Origin: Dokdonella fugitiva
Lineage (GTDB): Bacteria; Pseudomonadota; Gammaproteobacteria; Xanthomonadales; Rhodanobacteraceae
Direction of reading: 5' to 3'
DNA length: 64,000 nucleotides
Assembly (NCBI RefSeq): GCF_004342425.1
Contig: NZ_SLWQ01000008.1
Coordinates: 169,288-233,287, forward strand
How positions within the stretch are numbered: position 1 is the stretch's first letter; each line of letters opens with the position of its first letter. The notes under the pieces were generated by a model. It had not been told where the DNA came from, did not search any database, and was given only the letters and a program-made list of their open reading frames with translations. The translations under genes were made by a program, and so were the position numbers. This document shows, piece after piece, positions 19,828-27,913 of this stretch.

Positions 19828-20469
19828 TCAGACGATACCGAGTTCGAACGCCTTCAGGACCGCGCGCGTACGGTCGCGCACGCCGAGCTTGGACAGGATG
19901 TTGGAGACATGATTCTTCACCGTTCCCTCGGCGACGCCGAGCGAATTGGCGATCTCCTTGTTGCTGTAGCCGCCGGCCATGAGTCTCAGGATCTCGGTTT
20001 CCCGCTCGGTCAGCGGGTCGGGCCGGTCCAGGCTCGTGAACTCGTTGTGCATCCGCTCGAGCCCGCTGAGCAGGCGCTGCGTGACCATCGGCGCGACCAG
20101 CGAGCCGCCGTCGGCGACGGTCCTGACGGCGTCGACGAGCTGGTCGAGGGAGACGTCCTTGAGCAGGTAGCCGCGTGCACCGGCCTTGAGGCCGGCGAGC
20201 ACGAGCTGGTCGTCGTCGAACGTGGTCAGGATGATCGTCGGCGGCAGCTGGTTCTTCGCCGCGAGCGCATTGAGCACGTCGAGGCCGGACATCCCCGGCA
20301 TGCGCATGTCGAGCAGGACCACGTCCGGCTTCACGCGCGGGATGGTTTCGACCGCCTGCGCGCCGTCGCCGGCCTCGGCGATGACGCGGATCGAATCGGA
20401 CAGCTCGAGCAGCGAGCGGATGCCCTGGCGCACCAGGGTCTGGTCGTCGACCAGGCAGACTTGGATCAC
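19828..20469 (-). CDS. Two-component response regulator, NarL/FixJ (LuxR HTH) type
   Basis: The 213-residue DNA-binding regulator has a receiver domain with acidic residues D8/D9, phospho-acceptor D54 in LLDMRMPG, T82 and K104 (YLLKD), and a C-terminal LuxR HTH (about 150-210) with LTERETEILRLMAGGYSNKEIA. The start is GTG at 20469, which overlaps the kinase stop as GTGA, so kinase and regulator are translationally coupled. Targets are unknown. Confidence 0.93.
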   Translation of the reverse strand: MIQVCLVDDQTLVRQGIRSLLELSDSIRVIAEAGDGAQAVETIPRVKPDVVLLDMRMPGMSGLDVLNALAAKNQLPPTIILTTFDDDQLVLAGLKAGARGYLLKDVSLDQLVDAVRTVADGGSLVAPMVTQRLLSGLERMHNEFTSLDRPDPLTERETEILRLMAGGYSNKEIANSLGVAEGTVKNHVSNILSKLGVRDRTRAVLKAFELGIV

Positions 20470-21653
20470 GAGGTTCCCTCCAGTGGCAGCAGGGCATCGA
20501 GGGCGAAGCCCCGCCCCTTGCCGGTGACGATGTCGACGCGCCCGCCGAACTGCGCGAGGCGCTCGCGCATGCCGGTGAGGCCGTTGCCCTGCCGCAGTTC
20601 GCTCGCGCCCTGGCCGTCGTCGCGCGCGTGGATCGCCATCTGGCGGTCCGCACTGCGCTCGAAGGTCAGCCACAGGTTGCGTGCTCCGGCATGGCGCACG
20701 GTATTGGTGATGATCTCCTGCGCGCAACGCAGGAGCACCTGCGCGCGCTTGGGATCGTCGACGCTGAAGCGCGGCGGCAGCTCGAGGTGGATCGCGAGGC
20801 CGGGCACGCCTTCGGTGAGGTTGCGCAGTGCCTGGGTGAGATCGATGCTGTCGCCCTCGCGCAGCTGGCTGACCACCTCGCGCACGTCGCTGAGCAGCAG
20901 CCTGGCGACCGACTGCGCCTGGCGCACGTGCTCCTGCGCCTGCCCCTGCACGAGGTGGCTCGCCACCTCGAGGTTGAGACTGAGCGCGGTCAGGTGGTGG
21001 CCGACGAGGTCGTGCAGCTCGCGCGAGATGCGCATGCGTTCGGCGAGGCGGCTCGATTCGGCGAGCAGGGTGCGCGTCGCGCGCAGCTCGGAATTGAGGC
21101 GGCGCTGTTCCTCGCGCGCCTCGACCTGCTGCTTGGTCACCAGCGCGGTGACGAACGCGAGCACGATGAAGCCCGAATAGAGGCTCGACTGCAGGAACGC
21201 GTCACTGAGGCTGAAGGCCGGTTCGCGGATGCTCGCGAACACGGGCACGAGCGAGAAGTTCTGCAGGACCATCCAGGCGATGCCGATGCGCAACGGCAAC
21301 AGCCACGGCAGGACGACCGCGACGACCGCGAGCAGCAGCGCCGAGATGCCGCTCTGGCTGAACCAGCCGATGGCGACCGCCATGCCGTTGAGCACGACCA
21401 GCAGGCCGATCTGCAACGCGCGCCGCAGCGGCGTGCGGCGGCGGTCGCCGAGGTCGTGCGTGAGGTACCAGTAGACGACGCCGAACACGATGTAGCAGGC
21501 GAGCCACAGGTGCACGTAGCTGCCCGGCAGCTGCTTCTGCGCGAGATCCTCGACGACGGTCTGGTAGCGCAGGAACGGCGTGCCGACGCTCGCGTACTGG
21601 AACAGTCCCGCGTAGCGGAGCAGCTGGATGTGGTTGAACTGCGGCCAGGACAT
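20466..21653 (-). CDS. Sensor histidine kinase, HisKA_3 (NarL/DesK-type)
   Basis: The 395-residue protein has five or six predicted membrane helices in residues 45-172, a short coiled coil, a HisKA_3 dimerisation domain with phospho-acceptor H214 in RISRELHDLVGHHLT, and a HATPase domain with the N-box QEIITNTVRHAGA and G-box GNGLTGMRERL. There is no large periplasmic loop, so it probably senses a membrane or intramembrane signal, as DesK-type kinases do. It partners the response regulator encoded directly downstream. Confidence 0.92.
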   Translation of the reverse strand: MSWPQFNHIQLLRYAGLFQYASVGTPFLRYQTVVEDLAQKQLPGSYVHLWLACYIVFGVVYWYLTHDLGDRRRTPLRRALQIGLLVVLNGMAVAIGWFSQSGISALLLAVVAVVLPWLLPLRIGIAWMVLQNFSLVPVFASIREPAFSLSDAFLQSSLYSGFIVLAFVTALVTKQQVEAREEQRRLNSELRATRTLLAESSRLAERMRISRELHDLVGHHLTALSLNLEVASHLVQGQAQEHVRQAQSVARLLLSDVREVVSQLREGDSIDLTQALRNLTEGVPGLAIHLELPPRFSVDDPKRAQVLLRCAQEIITNTVRHAGARNLWLTFERSADRQMAIHARDDGQGASELRQGNGLTGMRERLAQFGGRVDIVTGKGRGFALDALLPLEGTS

Positions 21654-21810
21654 GCCCTCATGATATGCCGGCGCGCCGGTAGCCGACCTGCCCGGAAGTC
21701 ATTGTCGGCCCGCGGCCGCCATTCGCCGCTGCTGCCGCTGCTGCAGGGCCGCTAACGATTCCCTAACCAACGCGCCCGCACCGCGCCATGACCGCATCGC
21801 GGGCCCATGC

Positions 21811-21816
21811 GATAAT
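21811..21816 (+). promoter_or_regulatory. -10 element GATAAT for the GNAT-minC genes
   Basis: GATAAT followed by CGGCGCC lies 61 bp before the GNAT ATG, in the gap shared with the divergent histidine kinase gene. It has the same CGGC downstream context as the -10 elements at 9122, 10733 and 13069. Confidence 0.5.
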
Positions 21817-21877
21817 CGGCGCCGGTGGCCGCGGCCCTGGAGTCGCACGCCCCACGCCATCCCCCACGGAGCAAGCA

Positions 21878-22495
21878 ATGGCCCTAAGCATCCGCGACGT
21901 GCAACCGCACGATCTGGATTCGGTGCTCGCACTCAACAACGCCGCCGGTTCCACGATCCTGCCGCTGGATGTCGCCGGTCTGCGCGGGCTGTACGAGGAA
22001 GCGAGCTACTTCCGCGTCGCCGAAGTCGACGGGCACATCGCCGGTTTCCTCATCGCGCTGCGCGAGGACGCGCGTTACGCGAGCCCGAATTTCCTCTGGT
22101 TCCGCGCGCACTACCCGGAATTCGTCTACATCGACCGCATCGTCGTCGCGCGCCCGTACCGCGGCCTCGGCCTCGGCCGCGTGTTCTACGCGGACGTGAC
22201 GAGCTACGCCGAAACGCACGTGCCGCAGCTCGCCTGCGAGGTGTTCCTCGAGCCGCGTGACGACGTGTCACTGCTGTTCCACGGCACCTGGGGTTTCCTC
22301 GAGGTCGGCCAGCAGACGATGCCGAGCAACGGCCGTCGTGTCGCCCTGCTCGCCAAGACCCTGTGCAGCTACCCGTTCGTGCGCGACACCTACCTGCACG
22401 GCCCGACCGGGCGCCTGCCCGACCTGCCGTGGCTCGGCGAGCGGGTTCGCCCGAACGTGGCGGTGCGCGGCGCGCGTGCCGCCGGCGGCGCATGA
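21878..22495 (+). CDS. GNAT family acetyltransferase
   Basis: The 205-residue product starts SIRDVQPHDLDSVLALNNAAG and has the acetyl-CoA-binding motif A IDRIVVARPYRGLGLGRVFY (R/Q-x-x-G-x-G type). An unusual C-terminal extension of about 45 residues follows the GNAT core. The acceptor is unknown. The ATG at 21878 is preceded by GGAG. Its stop overlaps the minC ATG (ATGA), so it is the first gene of the min cluster transcript; the link to division is positional only. Confidence 0.85.
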   Translation: MALSIRDVQPHDLDSVLALNNAAGSTILPLDVAGLRGLYEEASYFRVAEVDGHIAGFLIALREDARYASPNFLWFRAHYPEFVYIDRIVVARPYRGLGLGRVFYADVTSYAETHVPQLACEVFLEPRDDVSLLFHGTWGFLEVGQQTMPSNGRRVALLAKTLCSYPFVRDTYLHGPTGRLPDLPWLGERVRPNVAVRGARAAGGA

Positions 22496-23292
22496 CCGTG
22501 GCGATGACCGCGGCGGAACTCGCCAGCCTCGAGCCGGTCGCCGAGATCAAGTTCGGCCAGGTCGGCATCGCCAACCTCAAGCTGAAGCGTCTCGACCCCG
22601 ACGCGCTCGCGGCCGAGTTGCGCGGCAAGGTCGAGAACGCCGGGAAGCTGTTCCTTCGCGCGCCGGTCGTGCTCGACCTCAGCCACCTGCCGAGCCTGCC
22701 CGACGTCGAGGTCGTGCGCGACCTGCTCGAGCGGATCCGCGCGTCGGGCATGCTGCCGGTCGGCCTGTCGTACGGCACGAGCGAGAACGAACGCATCGCG
22801 CAGGAACTGGGCATCCCGGTGATCGCGAAGTTCCGCGCGTCGTACGAACGCGCCGGCGAGCCGGCCGCGGAAGCGCAGGCCCGCGCGACGCCACCGCCGC
22901 CCTCGCGCGAGCCCGTCGCCGAACCGCGTGCGGCCGCGCCTGCGGGCATGAATGCGAGCGCGGGCTTGGGCGGCCTCCTGCACGACAAGCCGGTCCGTTC
23001 CGGCCAGCAGGTCTACGCACGTGGGCGCGACCTCATCCTGACGGCGCTCGTCGGCAATGGCGCCGAGGTCATCGCGGACGGCTCCATCCACGTCTACGGC
23101 GCCCTGCGGGGGCGCGCGCTCGCCGGCGCCCAGGGCGACGAGGCCGCACGCATCTTCTGCCAGGAATTCCACGCCGAACTCGTTTCGATCGCGGGCCAGT
23201 ATCGCGTGTTCGAGGACATCCCGAAGGACCTGCGCGGGCAAAGCGTGCAATGCTGGCTGGAAGGCGACAAGCTGATGTTGAAGAAGCTGTGA
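22492..23292 (+). CDS. minC: Septum site-determining protein MinC
   Basis: MinC is the FtsZ-assembly inhibitor of the Min system. The 266-residue protein has the N-terminal MinC_N domain (about 15-110), a Pro/Ala/Glu-rich linker (about 120-155) and the C-terminal beta-helix domain with VRSGQQVYARGRDLILTAL, GAEVIADGSIHVYGALRGRALAGA and the RIFCQEFHAELVSIAG strand that binds MinD. Start ATG overlaps the upstream gene by 4 bp. A heptamer-array spacer of 114 bp separates it from minD. Confidence 0.95.
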   Translation: MTVAMTAAELASLEPVAEIKFGQVGIANLKLKRLDPDALAAELRGKVENAGKLFLRAPVVLDLSHLPSLPDVEVVRDLLERIRASGMLPVGLSYGTSENERIAQELGIPVIAKFRASYERAGEPAAEAQARATPPPPSREPVAEPRAAAPAGMNASAGLGGLLHDKPVRSGQQVYARGRDLILTALVGNGAEVIADGSIHVYGALRGRALAGAQGDEAARIFCQEFHAELVSIAGQYRVFEDIPKDLRGQSVQCWLEGDKLMLKKL

Positions 23293-23396
23293 TTCGTGAT
23301 TCGTGATTCGTGATTCGCAAAAGCACGGCGGTGATCCACTCCGCGAACCGTTTTTCACCACTCACCAATCACGAATCACCAATCACGAACCCAGGG
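23293..23396. repeat. Inverted pair of GATTCGT heptamer arrays between minC and minD
   Basis: Four GATTCGT-type heptamers (23292-23320) and about four in the reverse orientation (AATCACG/AATCACC, 23364-23390) flank a 40-50-bp core. They could fold into a stem in the minC-minD mRNA. The array begins at the last base of the minC stop region. Confidence 0.8.
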
Positions 23397-23406
23397 AGAT
23401 ACGCCA

Positions 23407-24219
23407 TTGACTGAGATCATCGTCGTCACGTCCGGGAAGGGCGGCGTCGGCAAGACCACGACGAGCGCCTCGCTCGCTGTCGGCCTCGCCAAGCGCGGCA
23501 AGAAGGTCGCGGTCATCGACTTCGACGTCGGCCTGCGCAACCTCGACCTCATCATGGGTTGCGAGCGGCGCGTGGTGTACGACTTCGTCAACGTGATCCA
23601 GGGCGAGTGCACGCTCAAGCAGGCGCTCATCAAGGACAAGCGCATCGATTCGCTGCACGTGCTCGCCGCCTCGCAGACGCGCGACAAGGACGCGCTGAGC
23701 AAGGAAGGCGTCGAACGCGTGCTCAACGAGCTCACCGAGGACGGCTTCGACTACGTGATCTGCGACTCGCCGGCCGGCATCGAGAAGGGCGCGAGCCTCG
23801 CGATGTACTTCGCCGATCGCGCGATCGTCGTGGTCAATCCGGAAGTATCCAGCGTGCGCGACTCCGACCGCATCCTCGGCCTGCTGGCGAGCAAGACGCG
23901 GCGTGCCGAACAGGGTGGCGGCGGCGTCGAGCAGCACCTGCTGCTCACGCGCTACAACCCCGAGCGCGTCGCCAACGGCGACATGATGGGCATCGCCGAC
24001 GTCAAGGACATCCTCGGCATCGAAGTGCTCGGCGTGATCCCCGAATCACCGGGCGTGCTGACCGCGTCGAACGCCGGCGTGCCCGTGATCCTCGACGAAG
24101 GTTCGGATGCGGGCCAGGCGTACGCCGACGCGGTCGCGCGGCTGTGCGGCGAGGATCGGCCGATGCGCTTCATCGACGCGACGAAAAAGGGTTTCCTCGC
24201 GCGCATCTTCGGGAGCTGA
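23407..24219 (+). CDS. minD: Septum site-determining protein MinD (ParA-type ATPase)
   Basis: MinD is a membrane-associated ATPase that recruits MinC and is displaced by MinE. The 270-residue protein has the deviant Walker A GKGGVGKTT (10-18, signature lysine K11), the switch I segment FDVGLRNLD, the Walker B region YVICDSPAGIE and the C-terminal amphipathic membrane-targeting helix KKGFLARIFGS. The start is TTG, with GGAGATA 6-7 bp upstream; no ATG fits. MinE follows after 3 bp. Confidence 0.96.
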   Translation: MTEIIVVTSGKGGVGKTTTSASLAVGLAKRGKKVAVIDFDVGLRNLDLIMGCERRVVYDFVNVIQGECTLKQALIKDKRIDSLHVLAASQTRDKDALSKEGVERVLNELTEDGFDYVICDSPAGIEKGASLAMYFADRAIVVVNPEVSSVRDSDRILGLLASKTRRAEQGGGGVEQHLLLTRYNPERVANGDMMGIADVKDILGIEVLGVIPESPGVLTASNAGVPVILDEGSDAGQAYADAVARLCGEDRPMRFIDATKKGFLARIFGS

Positions 24220-24222
24220 GCC

Positions 24223-24510
24223 ATGGGACTGTTCGACTTATTCCGCTCGCGCCCGAAGAACACCGCATCGGTCGCCGCCGAACGGCTGCGCATCATCGTC
24301 ATGCAGGAGCGCGCGGCGAACGGCCGCCCCGACTACCTGCCGATGCTGCGCCGCGAACTGCTCGAGGTGATCCGCAAGTACGTCAACGTCGATCCGGACG
24401 CGATCGACATCCACGTCACCCACGAAGGCGAAGGCGAAGTGCTCGAGCTGACGGTCGCGCTGCCGGAGAAGCACGTCGCGCCGCCGGCGCCGGCCACCGG
24501 CGAGACGTGA
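24223..24510 (+). CDS. minE: Cell division topological specificity factor MinE
   Basis: MinE stimulates the MinD ATPase and drives Min oscillation. The 95-residue product has the N-terminal membrane-targeting helix GLFDLFRSR, the MinD-contact helix AAERLRIIVMQERA (about 18-31) and the C-terminal dimerisation domain YLPMLRRELLEVIRKYVNVD. The last 12 residues are Pro/Ala-rich and extend past the usual end. Its stop overlaps the GTG of the next gene (GTGA). Confidence 0.95.
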   Translation: MGLFDLFRSRPKNTASVAAERLRIIVMQERAANGRPDYLPMLRRELLEVIRKYVNVDPDAIDIHVTHEGEGEVLELTVALPEKHVAPPAPATGET

Positions 24511-25025
24511 CCGCAGCCGGAGCGATGCCCGCCGAGGGTGCCGCGCCGCACGGCAGCGCCACCTCCGTGCTCACGCTCGCCGACATCGGCTTCGCCGCAC
24601 CGCGCGCGTTGCTTGCGCGCCATGGCCTGGTCCTGGTCGAAGTCGCCGCGGGCGAGCCCATCCCTGGCAGCTACTGGGGCGACAGCGAAGCAGGGGTGAT
24701 CGCGCACGAGGTCTACGCGCGCGTGGATACGCCGGTGCATTCGCTGTTGCACGAGGCCTGCCATCTGATGGTCGCACCCGCCGAACGGCGCGCGTCGATC
24801 CATACCGATGCCTCCGATTCCCAGGCCGAGGAAGACGCGACCTGCTACCTGCAGATCCTCCTCGCCGACACTCTCGCAGGCGTCGGCCGCGAGCGGCTCA
24901 TGGCGGACATGGACGCATGGGGCTACAGCTTCCGCCTCGGCAGCACGCGCGCCTGGTTCGAACACGACGCCGACGACGCCCGCGAATGGCTCGCCGCCCG
25001 CGGACTCCTGCCGCCCGCGGACTGA
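24507..25025 (+). CDS. Putative HExxH-type metallopeptidase coupled to minE
   Basis: The 172-residue protein contains LLHEACHLMV, an HExxH zinc-binding motif (H82, E83, H86), and 21 residues later an SQAEEDATCYLQ segment whose glutamate could be the third ligand. No signal peptide or membrane helix is seen, so it should be cytoplasmic. The start is GTG at 24507 overlapping the minE stop; an ATG at 24525 is an alternative. I do not recognise a named family. Coupling to minE suggests co-expression with the division-site genes, but a functional link is inference. Confidence 0.68.
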   Translation: MTAAGAMPAEGAAPHGSATSVLTLADIGFAAPRALLARHGLVLVEVAAGEPIPGSYWGDSEAGVIAHEVYARVDTPVHSLLHEACHLMVAPAERRASIHTDASDSQAEEDATCYLQILLADTLAGVGRERLMADMDAWGYSFRLGSTRAWFEHDADDAREWLAARGLLPPAD

Positions 25026-25331
25026 CCGATCCGGGCGGAATCGCCGAAAGCCTGAAACACGGAGCACACGGAAGAAAAGCGTCCCGCTTCCGCTTCTGCA
25101 TTCTGCGTGCTCGTTGTTTCGAGCTTCAGCCTTCCAGACTGCTTTCCTTCGTGTGCTTCGTGTTTCAGTCTCCGATCTTGAGTCTTGACCCCGGCCTCCT
25201 CTTGGTCGATCCTGATCGGATTCGCGCGCCGCACCGCGTCGCGCGTCAGCTTCGATACATCTGGCACGCACCAGACTCGGCCTCTTGCCACGGAGAGACG
25301 CCTGCCCCGATGCGACGGGGCCACCGGGACG
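25026..25331. other. Intergenic region holding a MITE-like element
   Basis: This 306-bp gap is occupied largely by the inverted-repeat element at 25052-25168. The rest (25169-25331) should contain the otsB promoter; no strong -35/-10 pair was found. Confidence 0.5.
25052..25168. repeat. MITE-like element with 28-bp terminal inverted repeats
   Basis: The left end CTGAAACACGGAGCACACGG... (25052-25080) is matched in reverse complement by 25141-25168 with about four differences. The ends enclose a 60-bp core without coding potential. The whole can fold into one hairpin. No target-site duplication is obvious. The base composition is lower in GC than the flanking genes. Confidence 0.65.
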
Positions 25332-26120
25332 ATGATTCTCGCGACGGAAACCACCACCGCCCTGCCCGTGCCACCGCTACCCGCGGTGCCTTCCGCGATC
25401 GCGCTGTTCCTCGACGTCGACGGAACGCTGCTCGAATTCGCGCCACGTCCCGATGGCGTCGTCGTCGATGCCGCCTTGCCTGCGCTGCTCGAACGCGTCG
25501 AGCATTCGCTCGGCGGCGCACTGGCCGTGCTGAGCGGCCGTTCACTGCAACGCATCGACGAATTGCTCGGACTGCCGCAACTCGCCGCCGCCGGTTCGCA
25601 CGGTGCCGAGCTGCGCCGTGGTGGCGGCACGGTCGTGCGTGCGGTGCGCGACTCGCACGGCATGAGCGCATTGCGCGCGTACGCCGCCGCGCTGCTCGCC
25701 GAAGTGCCCGGCGTCGTCATCGAACACAAGCCCGACGCGATCGCGCTGCACTGGCGCGCCGCACCTTCGATGGAGGCGGTCGTCGAAGAAACGGCGCAAC
25801 GGCTCGTGCGCGCAGGCGGCAGCGGATACCGGCTGCAGCACGGCGATTGCGTCGTCGAGCTGCGCGGCGCCGGCGCCGACAAGGGCGATGCATTGCGCGG
25901 GCTCATGCAGCACCCGCCCTTCGCAGGACGCACGCCCTGGATGATCGGTGACGACCTCACCGACGAACACGCATTCGACGCGGCGGAGCGCGCCGGCGGT
26001 TACGGCATCATCGTCGGTGCGCGACGACCGACGCGCGCGCGCTACGCGCTCGCCGACCCCGCGGCCGTGCACCGCTGGCTTGCCGCGCTCGCGGCCCATT
26101 CACCGGAGGCGAGCGCATGA
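25332..26120 (+). CDS. otsB: Trehalose-6-phosphate phosphatase
   Basis: OtsB dephosphorylates trehalose 6-phosphate to trehalose. The 262-residue HAD-superfamily enzyme has motif I FLDVDGTLLEF with nucleophile D28 and D30, motif II VLSGRS, the GSHGAE loop, the KPDAIALHWR strand and motif IV MIGDDLTDEHAF. The ATG at 25332 has GGGACG upstream. It overlaps the GH15 gene by 4 bp (ATGA). First gene of a three-gene trehalose operon. Confidence 0.94.
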   Translation: MILATETTTALPVPPLPAVPSAIALFLDVDGTLLEFAPRPDGVVVDAALPALLERVEHSLGGALAVLSGRSLQRIDELLGLPQLAAAGSHGAELRRGGGTVVRAVRDSHGMSALRAYAAALLAEVPGVVIEHKPDAIALHWRAAPSMEAVVEETAQRLVRAGGSGYRLQHGDCVVELRGAGADKGDALRGLMQHPPFAGRTPWMIGDDLTDEHAFDAAERAGGYGIIVGARRPTRARYALADPAAVHRWLAALAAHSPEASA

Positions 26121-27913
26121 GCGACGGCAAGGCGGCGAGCCTCGACCTCGGCGTGATCGGCAACGGCACGCTCGGCGCGCTCGTCGACGCGCGCGGCCGC
26201 ATCGTCTGGTGCTGCCTGCCCGCATTCGACGGCGACCCCGCGTTCTGCTCGCTGCTGTCGCCGCGCACCGGCGATGCCGGCTGGTTCGACGTCGCGCTCG
26301 AAGGCGAACGCCGCTCCAACCAGCGCTACGTCGACAATTCGGCGATCCTCGTCACGCGCCTCGACGCCGAGGACGGCAGCGCGATCGAGATCACCGACTT
26401 CGCACCGCGCTACAAGCAGTACGGGCGAGTGTTCCATCCGATGGCGATCGTGCGCACGGTGCGTCCGCTCGCCGGCACGCCACGCATCACCCTGCGATTG
26501 CGGCCACTGACCGGGTACGGCGCGCGCGCGCCGGAACGCACCTCCGGTTCCAACCACATCCGCTTCCTCCTCGACGACGGCACCGTGCTGCGCGCGACCA
26601 CGGATGCGCCGCTGCCGATGCTGCGCGACGAGCTGCCATTCCTGCTCGACCGCGAAATCCACCTGCTGCTCGGCCCCGACGAGACGCTGACCGAATCACC
26701 GGCCAAGCTCGCGCGTTCGGCCTACGAGGCGACGCTCGACTACTGGCGCGAGTGGGTGCGCTACCTGTCGATCCCGGCGGAGTGGCAGGAGGCGGTGATC
26801 CGCGCGGCGATCACCCTGAAACTCTGCCAGTACGAAGGCACGGGCGCGATCGTCGCCGCGATGACGACATCGATACCCGAAGCGCCGCACACCGTGCGCA
26901 ACTGGGACTACCGCTACTGCTGGCTGCGCGATGCCGCGTTCGTCGTGCGCGCGCTCAACCGCCTCGGCGCGACGCGCAGCATGGAAGAGTACCTGCGCTA
27001 CCTCTACAACCTCGCCGCCGGCGCGGATGGCGACCTCGGTCCCGTCTACGGCATCCATTTCGAACGCGAGCTGCTCGAACGCGAGGCCGACCATCTCGCC
27101 GGCTACCGCGGCATGGGCCCGGTGCGCATCGGCAACGACGCCTGGCGGCAGTTGCAGAACGACGTGCCCGGCAGCGTCGTGCTCGCCGCGGTGCAGTTGT
27201 TCTTCGATCGCCGCCTCGAGTCGCCCGGCGATGCCGGCGCGTTCACGCGCCTCGAGGCCGCCGGCGAGGCCGCCTGGCGCGTGCACGACCAGCCCGACGC
27301 GGGACTGTGGGAGTTCCGTGGCCGCTCGCACGTGCACACCTATTCCGCCGTGATGTCGTGGGCGGCGTGCGACCGGCTCGCGCGCATCGCCACCCACCTC
27401 GGCGTAGGCGGCCGCGCCGCGTTCTGGGCCGAGCGCGCGCAGCGCGTGCGCGAACTCGTGCTCGCGCGCGCGGTGCACCCGCGCCACGGCTGGTTCGTCG
27501 ATGCGTTCGACAGCGAGCGTCTCGACGCGAGCCTGCTGCTGCTCGCCGACCTGCATTTCGTCGATGCGCGGGATGCGCGATACGTGGCCACGGTCGAGGC
27601 GATCGGGCGTGAACTGCGCCGCGGCGACTACGTCTACCGCTACGCGACCGCCGACGATTTCGGCATGCCGGAGACGAGCTTCACCATCTGCAGTTTCTGG
27701 TACGTCGAGGCGCTCGCCGCGATCGGCCGCGCCGACGAGGCGCGCGCGTTGTTCGAGCAGTTGCTCGCGCGACGCAACCCGCTCGGCCTGCTGTCCGAAG
27801 ACGTGCACCCGGAAACCGGCGAGTTGTGGGGCAACTTCCCGCAGACCTATTCGCTGGTCGGTCTCATCAACGCGGCCTCGCGCCTGTCGCGCAGCTGGGA
27901 GAGCCTGCTGTGA
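26117..27913 (+). CDS. Glycoside hydrolase family 15 protein (glucoamylase/trehalase-like)
   Basis: GH15 enzymes hydrolyse alpha-glucosidic bonds with inversion; bacterial members include glucoamylases, dextranases and trehalases. The 598-residue protein has an N-terminal beta-sandwich (about 1-200) and an (alpha/alpha)6 barrel with RNWDYRYCWLRDA (261-273), the likely catalytic acid E399 in LWEFRGR, and GLLSEDVHPETGELWGNFPQTYS near the end with the probable base in the 560s. There is no signal peptide, so it acts in the cytoplasm. Sandwiched with 4-bp overlaps between otsB and otsA, it may hydrolyse trehalose or a related glucan, but specificity is not evident. Confidence 0.9.
   Translation: MSDGKAASLDLGVIGNGTLGALVDARGRIVWCCLPAFDGDPAFCSLLSPRTGDAGWFDVALEGERRSNQRYVDNSAILVTRLDAEDGSAIEITDFAPRYKQYGRVFHPMAIVRTVRPLAGTPRITLRLRPLTGYGARAPERTSGSNHIRFLLDDGTVLRATTDAPLPMLRDELPFLLDREIHLLLGPDETLTESPAKLARSAYEATLDYWREWVRYLSIPAEWQEAVIRAAITLKLCQYEGTGAIVAAMTTSIPEAPHTVRNWDYRYCWLRDAAFVVRALNRLGATRSMEEYLRYLYNLAAGADGDLGPVYGIHFERELLEREADHLAGYRGMGPVRIGNDAWRQLQNDVPGSVVLAAVQLFFDRRLESPGDAGAFTRLEAAGEAAWRVHDQPDAGLWEFRGRSHVHTYSAVMSWAACDRLARIATHLGVGGRAAFWAERAQRVRELVLARAVHPRHGWFVDAFDSERLDASLLLLADLHFVDARDARYVATVEAIGRELRRGDYVYRYATADDFGMPETSFTICSFWYVEALAAIGRADEARALFEQLLARRNPLGLLSEDVHPETGELWGNFPQTYSLVGLINAASRLSRSWESLL

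Noticed and set aside
23293..23396. CRISPR array at the heptamer repeats
   Set aside because: Units are 7 bp and contiguous, without spacers of 25-40 bp, and no cas genes are present.
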